In this document: positions 17,546-25,808 of the stretch, in pieces
How positions within the stretch are numbered: the first letter of the stretch is position 1
Layout of the letters: each line of letters opens with the position of its first letter
Assembly (NCBI RefSeq): GCF_008122505.1
Contig: NZ_VSSB01000001.1
Coordinates: forward strand, 356,891-420,890
Length of the DNA: 64,000 bases
DNA from: Agromyces mariniharenae
GTDB taxonomy: Bacteria > Actinomycetota > Actinomycetes > Actinomycetales > Microbacteriaceae
Reading direction: 5' to 3'
Translations under genes and position numbers: made by a program
Notes under the pieces: generated by a model
Told to the model about the DNA's origin: nothing
What the model saw: the letters and a program-made list of their open reading frames with translations, nothing else
Database searches by the model: none

Positions 17546-18689
17546 CCGCCCGCCACCGCTCGACGAGCTCAGCCACCGAGCCCGTGAGCGAGCGGGTCAG
17601 ACGTTCGCGAGAGAACCAGGCCGCCGTCGACCGCCGCAGCGGCTCGCCGCCCTCGACGGCGCGCACGATCGCCGCGCCGAGCACGTCGGGTGCGACGGAT
17701 GCCGCGACGTACCCGTTCTCGCCGTCGACCACGAGTTCCGCCGCCGCGTTGTCCTCCCCGGCGACGACCACCGACGGCGTGCCGTGCGACGCCGCCTCGG
17801 CGACCACCAGGCCGAAGCCCTCGCGCGCCGACGGGTTCACGAGCACCGCCGCGTCGCCCATGAGCCGCTCGAGCTCGTCGTCGGGCACGCGACCCGCGAA
17901 GCGCACGACGTCGGCCACGCCCGCGGCCTCGGCGGCGCGTCGGGCCGCATCGGTCTCGGGGCCGGAGCCCGCGACGACCGCGGCGAGCCCGGGCACGGCG
18001 AGGCGCGCGGCGGCGAGTGCGGGCGGCAGCGCCTCGAGCCGCTTGTCGGGGATGTGCCGGCCCACGAAGAGCGCGAAGGGCGGCGTCGCGGATTCGCCCG
18101 CGGCATCCGTGCCCTCGCCGACGAGGTCGACGAGGCCGAGCACGATCGGGTCGGCCCGGCGCCGGTACCGCAGCAGCCGGTCGCGCGTGAAGCCGCTGTT
18201 CACGGTCTGGATGCGGCCGACGTGCACGCCGAGCGACTGGAGGACGAACGCCACGGTGCCCACGAGCGCGCCCGAGTACGCGCGCCACTTGCGCCACGTC
18301 CAGATCTCGAGCCAGTCGGTCGCGACGACCGTGCGCGTGCCGAGGAGCGCGAATCGCACCGCGAACACGTTGAGCACCGGCAGCGCCGCGACGACCACGA
18401 GGTCGTGTTCGCGACGATGGCGCACGAAGTGGCGGAACACGGCGAGGGCGAAGCCGACGGCGCTCGACATCTTCCGGGTGCCCGAGGCGTCGGCGATGTC
18501 GCCGCTCCACACGCCGACGACGTCGAAGCCCGCGTCGGGGCCCGCGTCGCGGCCGCGGCGGGTCACGTAGTCGACCGCGCTGCCACGCTCCGAGAACAGC
18601 TCGGCCATGCGGCGGTACACGCGCTCGCCCCCGCCCGCGTCGATGGGGAACAGGCAGTCGTACGCGATCGCGACCCGCGGCTCAGCCAC
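17532..18689 (-). CDS. Glycosyltransferase family 4 (GT-B)
   Basis: 385 aa. N-terminus RVAIAYDCLFPIDAGGGERVYRRM (acceptor-binding Gly-rich loop), a mid-region with ATDWLEIWTWRKW, and the donor-site NPSAREGFGLVVAEAASHG followed by DGENGYVA. Reads as a retaining GT-B transferase of the mannosyl/glucosyl type. The ATG at 18689 overlaps the upstream DUF2142-like gene stop by 8 bases, so both belong to one minus-strand operon. Its 3' end overlaps the convergent glycosyltransferase by 14 bases. Confidence 0.9.
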   Translation of the reverse strand: MAEPRVAIAYDCLFPIDAGGGERVYRRMAELFSERGSAVDYVTRRGRDAGPDAGFDVVGVWSGDIADASGTRKMSSAVGFALAVFRHFVRHRREHDLVVVAALPVLNVFAVRFALLGTRTVVATDWLEIWTWRKWRAYSGALVGTVAFVLQSLGVHVGRIQTVNSGFTRDRLLRYRRRADPIVLGLVDLVGEGTDAAGESATPPFALFVGRHIPDKRLEALPPALAAARLAVPGLAAVVAGSGPETDAARRAAEAAGVADVVRFAGRVPDDELERLMGDAAVLVNPSAREGFGLVVAEAASHGTPSVVVAGEDNAAAELVVDGENGYVAASVAPDVLGAAIVRAVEGGEPLRRSTAAWFSRERLTRSLTGSVAELVERWRAVSSR

Positions 18690-20295
18690 GCGTCGGCGCC
18701 TCCGCCAGTGGACGCGGCTCGTCGTCGGGAGCGCCGATCGACTCGCGGCGCAGGATCCAGCGCGTCGTGAGCCCGACGAGCGCGACGAGGCCGAGCGACG
18801 CGAGCGCGTAGCCGGCGGTCAGCGCCATCCAGCCGAGCGGCGGCTGCCACTGCGGGGCGGTGAACATCTGCCCGAGGCCCGCCTTCGCGATGACGTAGCG
18901 GACGAGCACCAGCACGAACGCGAGGACGCCGTAGGCGCCCAGGAGCGAGGTGGTCACCCAGGCGGCGCGCGGTGCGAGGAAGGCGACCTCGGGCGCGTCG
19001 CGGCCGAGCAGCCACGCGGCGAGGATCACGACGCCGACGTAGAGGAAGAGGGCGTAGCGTCCCTGCCAGATGATGCCCGTCTGGTGCACGCTGTAGCCCT
19101 GGACGAGCGCGGGGACGAGGAATGCAGCGAGCACGGCGACCGAGAGGACGAGCACGCTGCGGCGGCGCGTGGCGATGAACGCGAGCACCAGGATCACCGC
19201 GAGGGCCGCGACGACGAGCCAGTAGGTCCACACCGGCAGCGGGGTGTCGAACCAGCCGAAGTAGCCGATCGCCTGCTGCAGGTAGTGGGGCGTCAGGCGG
19301 ATGACGTAGCCGAAGCCCTCGAGGAACGTGCCGTTGACGAGCGGTCCGTCGGAGACGTCGGCCTGGTTGGACAGGCTCCCGCCCGAGAGCGTCCAGCCGA
19401 GCGAGAAGAGGCCGCCCACCGCGATCGCCCCCAGCCACCAGTAGCTCGAGGCCGTGGTGAAGAGGCGCTTCACCGGCAGCCAGCCGCTCGCGAGGAAGCA
19501 GAGGGCCACGATGATCACCAGCCAGAGCGGCCCGAGCGCCCGCGCATTCACGAGCACGATCGATGCCACGGTCACGCCCGCCCAGAGCGCGGTCCTCGAG
19601 AGCAAGGGCGTCGCCGGCCCCGCAGGGACGGCACCGTCGGCGTGGTCGGCCCGGTCGGCCGCTCGCTCGACCCGATACGTCTCGAGGAGGCCGAGCACGC
19701 CCGCCCAGACCGCGACGGCCGCGGCGAGTTCGGCCCCGTTCGGGTTGACCGCGCCGATGAGGTACATGCCCATGGGCGCGGCCGCGAAGGCGATGCCCGC
19801 CGGCATCCATCGGGCACGGCTGCCGGATGCCGCGGCCAGGAACGCCCACGCGAGCAGCGCCGCGCCCACCAGCGAGCTCGCGATGCGCATGGCGTAGATG
19901 CTCGCGTTGCCGTCGAACAGGAGGCTCGGCCAGCCGACGAGGTAGTAGTACACCGGGTTGTACGCGCCCACCCAGGTGTTGAACCACGACTGGCCGGTCT
20001 CGCTGCCGAAGTCCACCGCGCATTCGGCCGAGCGATCGGGATGCGTGGCGTAGCAGAGCGTGTCCTGGGTGTAGTGGTACCCGTCGGGCAGGTCCACCAC
20101 GATGTGGCGGACATCGGGCAGCGTGTAGCCGATGACCTGCCCGCGCACCTGCGCGATCGCCTTGGTCGCGTGGGCGTTCTCGTCGGGGACGCTGAAGACG
20201 GGGGACGCGAGGGACCAGAGGATGCCGAGCAGGGCGAACACGGCGAACGGGGCGAGGAAGAGGGTCGCCCGAACGCGCCTGGACGGCGCCGTCAA
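18682..20295 (-). CDS. DUF2142-like polytopic membrane protein
   Basis: 537 aa with about ten spans. After the first span it carries FSVPDENAHATKAIAQVRG, matching the VPDE-x-AH hallmark of DUF2142 proteins, a family distantly like GT-C membrane glycosyltransferases and frequent in actinobacterial glycan loci. The frame can only begin at TTG 20293-20295, because an in-frame stop lies 11 codons upstream and no ATG or GTG precedes the first span; no clear ribosome site is visible, so the start is moderately sure. A glycan-modifying role is inferred from family and context. Confidence 0.75.
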   Translation of the reverse strand: MTAPSRRVRATLFLAPFAVFALLGILWSLASPVFSVPDENAHATKAIAQVRGQVIGYTLPDVRHIVVDLPDGYHYTQDTLCYATHPDRSAECAVDFGSETGQSWFNTWVGAYNPVYYYLVGWPSLLFDGNASIYAMRIASSLVGAALLAWAFLAAASGSRARWMPAGIAFAAAPMGMYLIGAVNPNGAELAAAVAVWAGVLGLLETYRVERAADRADHADGAVPAGPATPLLSRTALWAGVTVASIVLVNARALGPLWLVIIVALCFLASGWLPVKRLFTTASSYWWLGAIAVGGLFSLGWTLSGGSLSNQADVSDGPLVNGTFLEGFGYVIRLTPHYLQQAIGYFGWFDTPLPVWTYWLVVAALAVILVLAFIATRRRSVLVLSVAVLAAFLVPALVQGYSVHQTGIIWQGRYALFLYVGVVILAAWLLGRDAPEVAFLAPRAAWVTTSLLGAYGVLAFVLVLVRYVIAKAGLGQMFTAPQWQPPLGWMALTAGYALASLGLVALVGLTTRWILRRESIGAPDDEPRPLAEAPTRG

Positions 20296-20372
20296 GGGCG
20301 GGCCGTCGCGGTCAGCTGAGTGGTCACCTCACGAGGATATCGAGCGACGTCGGGCATGTGGGGCGTGGTGAT

Positions 20373-21080
20373 TCACTCGTTACGGACGAGGTGCGCCCGC
20401 CACTCGACGAAGGCCGAGGCGATGCCGGACATCGGCCCGAACTCGGGCAGCGCGTCAGGATCCGCGCCGGATTCGTAGGCATCGACGAGCGTGGTGATCT
20501 CGTCCTCGGGAACGTCCATGCGACGCAGCCCCACCGCATTCGCGGAGGCGACCCGCGCCGGGCTGCCGTACGCCTTGGCGAAGGGCGGGATGTCCCGGGT
20601 CACGACCGAGCTCATGCCGACCATGGCTCCGCGGCCGATGTACCGCCCCTGGTGCACCGTCGTCCCGAGTCCGAGGTTGGCCAGGGCGCCGACGTGGACA
20701 TGGCCGGCGAGCAGGACGCTGGACGCCAGCGTCACCCCGTCGTCGAGGCTGCAGTCGTGGGCCACGTACACCTGGTTCATGATGAACGCGTCATGGCCGA
20801 TCACGGTTGCGCGCTTCCAGCCCTGATGCACCTGCGCGTACTCGCGGATCACGTTGCGGTCGCCGATCCGCACGCCCGCGCCGGACGAGTCGCCCGATCC
20901 GGGCCGCGGATGATCGAACGACCTGACCTCCGGCGGCGCCCCGATGACCACGCCGGCGCCGATCCAGTTGCCGTCCCCGATGGTCACCGGCCCGTAGATC
21001 ACGACGTTCGGACCGATCACGTTCCCCGAGCCGAGCCGGACGTCGCCTTCGATGACGGCCGACGGGTGGATGTCATTCAT
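20373..21080 (-). CDS. LpxA-like left-handed beta-helix N-acyltransferase
   Basis: 235 aa. Hexapeptide repeats run from HPSAVIEGDVRLGSGNVIG onward. The overall plan matches UDP-GlcNAc acyltransferase LpxA: IGDRNVIREYAQVHQG (72-87), then VYVAHDCSLDDG with the catalytic-type His108, then LLAGHVHVG, VHQGRYIG, SSVVTRDIPPFAKAYG and the C-terminal GLRRMDVPEDEI. LpxA acylates position 3 of UDP-GlcNAc or UDP-GlcNAc3N. No lipid A genes accompany it, and the next plus-strand genes are a sugar aminotransferase and a UDP-GlcNAc 3-dehydrogenase-like enzyme, so it more likely N-acylates a 3-amino sugar for the glycan. It overlaps the upstream membrane gene by 8 bases. Confidence 0.8.
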   Translation of the reverse strand: MNDIHPSAVIEGDVRLGSGNVIGPNVVIYGPVTIGDGNWIGAGVVIGAPPEVRSFDHPRPGSGDSSGAGVRIGDRNVIREYAQVHQGWKRATVIGHDAFIMNQVYVAHDCSLDDGVTLASSVLLAGHVHVGALANLGLGTTVHQGRYIGRGAMVGMSSVVTRDIPPFAKAYGSPARVASANAVGLRRMDVPEDEITTLVDAYESGADPDALPEFGPMSGIASAFVEWRAHLVRNE

Positions 21081-22098
21081 GTCCGTCCTCGCGCTGCGCC
21101 GCCGGGATCGGTGCCGGGTCGGCGGAGTGCTCGTACGCGATCTCCTCGCGGAGGTACGCGACGGTCTCGCGCTCGAGGCGACGTCGCCAGATGACCACGA
21201 ACAGGATCGCGATGCCGGCGGCGAGGAGGTCGGCCGCCGTGAACATCGCGCGCGAGATCAGGCTGACCGCCGTGGCCTGGGGCACCGTGAGCAGCAGGGT
21301 CATCGCACCGATGAGGATCGCCTCGCGGACGCCGAAGCCCGACGGGAAGATGAACGCGATCAGCCCGACGGTGAAGCCGAGCGAGACCGCACCGGTCAGC
21401 AGCACGAGCGTGCCGAAGTCGGGGTCGACGAGCGAGTTCACGAGGATCCACAGGTGGAATCCGTACGCGACGTACGAGAGGAGCGACCAGCCCACGGCCT
21501 TGCCGACGACGAGGAAGGTCACCTCGTGCTCGAGCGGCGGTCGTCGGAAGAGCTTCAGCACCGTCGACGCGAGGAACGTCATCACGCGCGGATGCAGGCA
21601 GACCAGCCCGACGGGCAGGAGGAGGAACAGCCAGATGAGCTCGGGGTGGCCCTGGATCACCACGGGCAGCGCCAGTGCCCCGAGCATCAGCGACGAGACG
21701 ACGCCGATGCCCGCCGCGTACAGCGCCGTCACGAGGACCCTCGGGCGGAGGATGCCGTACTGACGCCCGAGCTCCATCTGCATCACGTACGACCAGACGG
21801 ATCCTGGCACGTACTTGCCGAGCTGCCCCACGAGGAGGACCTGCGCCGCCCGGAGGAGCGGCACGCGCGGACCGAGGCCGTTGAGGACCGCGACCCAGCT
21901 CATGGTGCCGCACGCGAGGCCGACGAGCACGAGGAGGAACGAGATCGCGAACGACTGCCACGAGATCAGGCGGAGGGCGGCCTCGATCGCGCCCCATTGC
22001 GCGATGAGGTAGTAGACGGCGAAGCCCACGACGACGACGAGCAGGATGTACCTGAGCGTCGTGAGCGCACGGGGGGCTATGGCTTTGATTCTCTTCAT
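21073..22098 (-). CDS. Lysylphosphatidylglycerol-synthase-type flippase-like membrane protein (UPF0104/AglD-like)
   Basis: 341 aa with about eight spans; GKYVPGSVWSYVMQM and FPSGFGVREAILIGAM are the hallmark segments of the LPG_synthase_TM family. Members are the membrane half of MprF, or stand-alone proteins in polysaccharide loci. There is no soluble aminoacyltransferase domain here, so lipid aminoacylation is unlikely; glycan or lipid translocation is the usual guess. ATG 22096-22098 (MKRIKAIAPR) was preferred to the upstream in-frame start because membrane homology starts there. It is divergent from the aminotransferase gene. Confidence 0.8.
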   Translation of the reverse strand: MKRIKAIAPRALTTLRYILLVVVVGFAVYYLIAQWGAIEAALRLISWQSFAISFLLVLVGLACGTMSWVAVLNGLGPRVPLLRAAQVLLVGQLGKYVPGSVWSYVMQMELGRQYGILRPRVLVTALYAAGIGVVSSLMLGALALPVVIQGHPELIWLFLLLPVGLVCLHPRVMTFLASTVLKLFRRPPLEHEVTFLVVGKAVGWSLLSYVAYGFHLWILVNSLVDPDFGTLVLLTGAVSLGFTVGLIAFIFPSGFGVREAILIGAMTLLLTVPQATAVSLISRAMFTAADLLAAGIAILFVVIWRRRLERETVAYLREEIAYEHSADPAPIPAAQREDGHE

Positions 22099-22189
22099 TC
22101 GATCTCTACTGTCGTTCGCCCTGCGCGCCGGACAGCGCGTCGGCCCTCGACGCTGCAGGGCCGTGTCAGGCATGGCGTCCGCTTCGCTC

Positions 22190-22236
22190 TAGGATGGGTC
22201 GTTGTGGATGCGTCGATCCTGGACGCCCGTGACTGA
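22190..22236 (+). promoter_or_regulatory. -10 box with a possible 10-codon leader ORF before the aminotransferase
   Basis: TAGGAT (22190-22195) is a good -10 box. Eight bases later GTG 22204-22206 opens a ten-codon frame (MDASILDARD) ending TGA 22234-22236, 10 bases before the aminotransferase ATG. It may be a leaderless leader peptide or chance. A TTG at 22202, in frame with the aminotransferase, is the competing explanation. Confidence 0.3.
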
Positions 22237-22246
22237 AGCAGGTTTC

Positions 22247-23350
22247 ATGATACCGATTACCGTCGTCGAATTCGGTGAGGACGCCGAACGCCTCGTGCTC
22301 GAGGTCCTCCGATCGGGCAGCGTCGCCCAAGGACCCCTCGTGAAGCAGTTCGAGGATCGATTCGCGCAGATGATCGGCGTCAAGCACGCCATCGCGGTGA
22401 ACAACGGCACCACGTCGCTCGTCGCCGCCCTGAGCGTGCTCGACCTCGAGCCGGGCGACGAGGTCGTGACGAGCCCCTTCACGTTCGTCGCGACGCTGAA
22501 CGCGATCCTCGAGGCGGGCGCCACCGCGCGGTTCGCCGACATCTCGGAGCACGACTTCAACGTCACCGCCGAGAACCTCGCAGGCGCCATCACCGATCGC
22601 ACGCGCGTGCTCATGCCGGTGCACCTCTACGGCCAGATCGCCGACATGGACGGCATCGCCGCGCTCGCCGCCGAGCGCGGCCTCGCCATCGTCGAGGACT
22701 CCGCCCAGTCCCACGGCTCGGCGCTCGCGGGTCGTCACGCCGGCACCTACGGACTCGGCTCGTTCTCGTTCTACGCGACGAAGAACATCACGACCGGTGA
22801 GGGCGGCATGATCACCACCGACGACGACGTGCTCGCCGATCGCCTCCGGGTCCTGCGCAACCAGGGCATGCGCGCCCGGTACCAGTACGAGGTCGCGGGT
22901 CACAACTGGCGACTCACGGACCTGCAGGCCGCCGTCGGCCTCCCGCAGCTCGGCGCCTACGACACGGTCGTCGAAACCCGCCAGTCCAACGCCGAGTACC
23001 TCAGCGCCGGCCTGGCCGAGGTCCCCGGCATCGTCGTCCCGAGGCAGCAGCGCGACCGGCGCCACGTCTGGCACCAGTACACGATCCGCGTGACGCCCGA
23101 ATCCGGCATCAGCCGCGACGAGTTCGTGTCGAAGCTCGGCGAACGAGGCGTCGGCGCCGGGATCTACTATCCCAAGCTGGTCTTCGACTACCCGACCTAC
23201 CGCGACCGCGACGACGTGATCATCGACGAGTACCCCGTGGCGGAGCGGATCGTGCAGGAGGTGGTGTCGCTCCCGGTGCACACCCACCTCACCCGCGACG
23301 ACCTCGATCGCATCATCTCCGTCGTCTCGTCGATCGTGGACGAGGCATGA
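22247..23350 (+). CDS. DegT/DnrJ/EryC1-family sugar aminotransferase (GnnB/WbpE-like)
   Basis: 367 aa. PLP-dependent fold I enzyme: VNNGTTSLVAAL (51-62), VVTSPFTFVATLNA, VEDSAQSHGS (149-158) and the Schiff-base Lys179 in YATKNITTGEGG. It transfers an amino group, usually from glutamate, to a keto nucleotide-sugar. Coupling by ATGA (23347-23350) to a UDP-GlcNAc 3-dehydrogenase-like gene points to 3-amination, as in GnnB or WbpE. The start ATG 22247 gives the MIPITVVEFG N-terminus expected of the family; an upstream TTG at 22202 is less likely. Confidence 0.9.
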   Translation: MIPITVVEFGEDAERLVLEVLRSGSVAQGPLVKQFEDRFAQMIGVKHAIAVNNGTTSLVAALSVLDLEPGDEVVTSPFTFVATLNAILEAGATARFADISEHDFNVTAENLAGAITDRTRVLMPVHLYGQIADMDGIAALAAERGLAIVEDSAQSHGSALAGRHAGTYGLGSFSFYATKNITTGEGGMITTDDDVLADRLRVLRNQGMRARYQYEVAGHNWRLTDLQAAVGLPQLGAYDTVVETRQSNAEYLSAGLAEVPGIVVPRQQRDRRHVWHQYTIRVTPESGISRDEFVSKLGERGVGAGIYYPKLVFDYPTYRDRDDVIIDEYPVAERIVQEVVSLPVHTHLTRDDLDRIISVVSSIVDEA

Positions 23351-24306
23351 GCGCCGCGCCGCGCATCCTGCTGGTCGGCGCCGGCTCGATGGGTTCACTC
23401 CACGCACGCGTGATCGCCCAATCGGCGTCGGCCACGCTCGCGCGGGTCGTGGACGGACGCGAGGATGCCGGGCGCGCCCTGGCCGAGCGCTACGACGCGG
23501 ATTGGTCCCCCGAGCTGGGCGACCTGTCCGACGTGGATGCGGTCGTCATCGCCGCCTCGACGGAGGCGCATTACGACCTGGCGCTCGCCGTCCTCGAGCA
23601 CGACCGCCCGCTCCTCGTCGAGAAGCCGGTCGCCGACGGGCTGCAGAAGACGCTCGAGATCATCGGCGTCTCCGAATCGCGAGGCATCCCGATGACGTGC
23701 GGCCTGCTCGAGCGGTTCAACCCCGCGGTCGTCACCGCGCGCGCCCTCGTCGACGACCCCAAGTTCATCACGGCCACCCGCCACTCGCCGTACGCGCCCC
23801 GGATCCGCACCGGCGTGAGCTGGGACCTGCTCGTCCACGACGTCGATCTCGCGAGCACGATGCTCGGTGGCGAGCCGACCGTGGTGCGGGGCATCCTCGG
23901 GCAGTTCCACCCGATGTCCGTGCCCGGTGCCGAGGACGTCGCCGAGGCGGTCCTCGCGTTCGACGGCGGTCGCGTGGCGCACGTCTCGGCGAGCCGGGTC
24001 GGCCAGCGGAAGATCCGGACGATGAGCATCCACGACCTGGACAAGCTCATCGAGGTGGACCTCCTGCGACGGGACGTCACGGTGTACCGCCACGTGTCCG
24101 ACCAGCCCGCCGATGCGGAGGGCCGCGGGTACCGCCAGCAGACGGTGATCGAGATCCCCGAGCTCATGTCCGGCAAGGAGCCCTTGGCAGCTCAGCTCGA
24201 GCACTTCGTCGAGCTGGTCGACGGACGCGTGGATGCGGACGCCGAACGACGCTCGCTCATCCCCGCGCACAGCATCGTCGAGGCGCTGAAGAACGCGGCG
24301 GCCTGA
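23347..24306 (+). CDS. Gfo/Idh/MocA oxidoreductase, UDP-GlcNAc 3-dehydrogenase-like (GnnA/WbpB family)
   Basis: 319 aa. Rossmann motif GAGSMGSLHA (11-20), the catalytic EKP (92-94) and WDLLVHDVDLAS (159-170), a pattern I associate with UDP-N-acetylglucosamine 3-dehydrogenases. It would oxidise C3 of UDP-GlcNAc (or its uronic acid) to the 3-keto sugar, substrate of the aminotransferase one frame upstream. No UDP-GlcNAc 6-dehydrogenase (WbpA) is in the window, so the GnnA route fits better than the Wbp uronic-acid route. ATG 23347 overlaps the previous stop (ATGA). Confidence 0.85.
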   Translation: MSAAPRILLVGAGSMGSLHARVIAQSASATLARVVDGREDAGRALAERYDADWSPELGDLSDVDAVVIAASTEAHYDLALAVLEHDRPLLVEKPVADGLQKTLEIIGVSESRGIPMTCGLLERFNPAVVTARALVDDPKFITATRHSPYAPRIRTGVSWDLLVHDVDLASTMLGGEPTVVRGILGQFHPMSVPGAEDVAEAVLAFDGGRVAHVSASRVGQRKIRTMSIHDLDKLIEVDLLRRDVTVYRHVSDQPADAEGRGYRQQTVIEIPELMSGKEPLAAQLEHFVELVDGRVDADAERRSLIPAHSIVEALKNAAA

Positions 24307-24390
24307 GCCGCCGCGTTCCCGCGGTGAGACGCGTCCCGCGGGTCGCGGGTCGCGGGTCAGCCGCGTTCGACGGGAGCCGCGTTCCGCACG

Positions 24391-24822
24391 TCAGAGCGGC
24401 ACGGTGCGAGGCGACGTGGGGTCCGACAGGTCCACCCTCGCCACCGCGCGCGCCGGCACGCCGACCACGACGGTGCGCGCCGGGACATCGTTCGTGACGA
24501 CGGCGCCTGCGCCGATGATCGCCTCGTCGCCGATCGTGACCCCCATGTTCACGACGGCATTGGCGCCGATGAAGACGCGGTCGCCGATGTGCACCGGCCC
24601 GCGATCGACGGTGTCGTACCGGCGCCCCGAGACGCAGCGCATCGCGCTGGAGTGGGTGTAGATGTGGACACCCGACGAGATGTCGCAGCCCTCCCCGATG
24701 GTGAGCCCACCGGAGCCGTCGATGAGCGTGAACGCTCCGATCCAGGTCCCCGACCCGATCGCGGGCGCGCCGATGATCCAGGCGTGCTCGTTGTAGGGGT
24801 TCTCGGGGAGGGCCGCCGACAT
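24391..24822 (-). CDS. Hexapeptide-repeat acyltransferase (WbpD-like N-acetyltransferase)
   Basis: 143 aa. Left-handed beta-helix: IGSGTWIGAFTLID, IGEGCDISSGVHIYTHS, IGDRVFIGANAVVNMGV, IGDEAIIGAGAVVTNDV, ending GVPARAVARV. The HIYTHS histidine loop is typical of sugar-amine O/N-acetyltransferases. It probably acetylates the amino group installed by one of the adjacent aminotransferases using acetyl-CoA. The start ATG 24820-24822 is 2 bases after the epimerase stop, so it is the last gene of a minus-strand operon. An 84-base convergent gap with CGCGGGT repeats separates it from the dehydrogenase. Confidence 0.85.
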   Translation of the reverse strand: MSAALPENPYNEHAWIIGAPAIGSGTWIGAFTLIDGSGGLTIGEGCDISSGVHIYTHSSAMRCVSGRRYDTVDRGPVHIGDRVFIGANAVVNMGVTIGDEAIIGAGAVVTNDVPARTVVVGVPARAVARVDLSDPTSPRTVPL

Positions 24823-24824
24823 CG

Positions 24825-25751
24825 TCAGGAGTTCCGGACGAGCGCCGTCATGCCCTCGCGAACGGGGATCTCGGCGACGAACCCGAGGACGTCGCGGGCG
24901 CGCGTGATGTCGGCGGCGCGGCGGGTGACGAGGACCGGACGCGGGTTGAACTGGGGCTCGACGTCGACGCCGACGGCGTCGATGAGGATCTCGGCCAGCT
25001 CGGCGACCGTCGTGTCGATACCGGTGCCGACGTTGATGGGCATGTTCGAGCGCTCGGAGGTGAGGGAGAGCACCACGGCGCGCGCGATGTCCTTGACGTG
25101 GATGAAGTCCATCGACTGCTTGCCCTCGCCGTCGATCACCGGCGCCTCGCCGTTCTTCAAGCGGTTGACGAAGTGGTTGATGACGGACGTGTAGTACGCC
25201 GTGGTCTTCTGGCCCTCGCCGTAGACGTTGAAGAACCGCAGGGCGATCCAGGGCAGGCCCTTCGAACGGCCGTAGTAGCCGAGGAGGTCCTCGTTCGTGC
25301 GCTTGCCGATGCAGTACGGCGTCAGCGGGTTCAGCGTGTCGTCCTCGTGCATGGGGAGCTTCTCGGGGTCGCCGTACACCGACGCGCTGGACGCGGCGAC
25401 GAGCCGCTTCACGCCGAGGTCGGCGGCCGCCGCGAAGACGTTGTGCGACCCGACCATGTTGATGTCGATCGATGAATAGGGGTCGGCGACGCTCTTGTTG
25501 ATCGAGTCCGCGGCGAGGTGGATGACGTGGTCGTAGCCCTTCATCGCGGCGTAGACGGCCGCGCCGTTGCGCGTGTCCTGGTCGACGACGTCGACCCGCC
25601 CGTCGGCCACGAGCTGGTTGGCGCGATCGCGGTCGCCGCGCACCATGTTGTCGAAGATGCGGACGGTCCACCCCTCTTCGAGGAGCCGCTCGACGACGTG
25701 CAAACCGATGAAGCCGGCACCGCCGACGACCAAGACCTTCTTCTCTGACAC
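24825..25751 (-). CDS. NAD-dependent nucleotide-sugar epimerase/dehydratase (extended SDR)
   Basis: 308 aa. NAD-binding GGAGFIGLHV (10-19), AASSASVYGDPE (119-130), and catalytic Tyr146/Lys150 in TPYCIGK. The pattern resembles UDP-GlcNAc/UDP-Glc 4-epimerases of the WbpP/GalE-like group. Substrate is likely a UDP-N-acetylhexosamine or its 3-amino derivative, given neighbouring acyltransferase and aminotransferase genes. The frame begins at ATG 25749-25751 at the natural N-terminus. A 57-base gap separates it from the upstream aminotransferase gene on the same strand. Confidence 0.88.
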   Translation of the reverse strand: MSEKKVLVVGGAGFIGLHVVERLLEEGWTVRIFDNMVRGDRDRANQLVADGRVDVVDQDTRNGAAVYAAMKGYDHVIHLAADSINKSVADPYSSIDINMVGSHNVFAAAADLGVKRLVAASSASVYGDPEKLPMHEDDTLNPLTPYCIGKRTNEDLLGYYGRSKGLPWIALRFFNVYGEGQKTTAYYTSVINHFVNRLKNGEAPVIDGEGKQSMDFIHVKDIARAVVLSLTSERSNMPINVGTGIDTTVAELAEILIDAVGVDVEPQFNPRPVLVTRRAADITRARDVLGFVAEIPVREGMTALVRNS

Positions 25752-25808
25752 AGGTGTTTCCTAACTCGAATGGTGCGGGGATGTGGACGTGCGAGTGGCG
25801 GGCGCGGC

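Noticed and set aside
20373..21080. LpxA-like gene as evidence for lipid A or a diderm host
   Set aside because: No other lipid A or outer-membrane gene is present, and WhiB, LCP, DUF5719 and LGFP proteins point to an actinobacterium.
21073..22098. MprF-type lysyl-phosphatidylglycerol synthase
   Set aside because: Only the membrane half is present; the aminoacyltransferase domain is missing.
22247..24822. Complete Wbp pathway for a diacetamido uronic acid
   Set aside because: No UDP-GlcNAc 6-dehydrogenase (WbpA) or WbpI epimerase is in the window; the shorter GnnA/GnnB route needs fewer assumptions.
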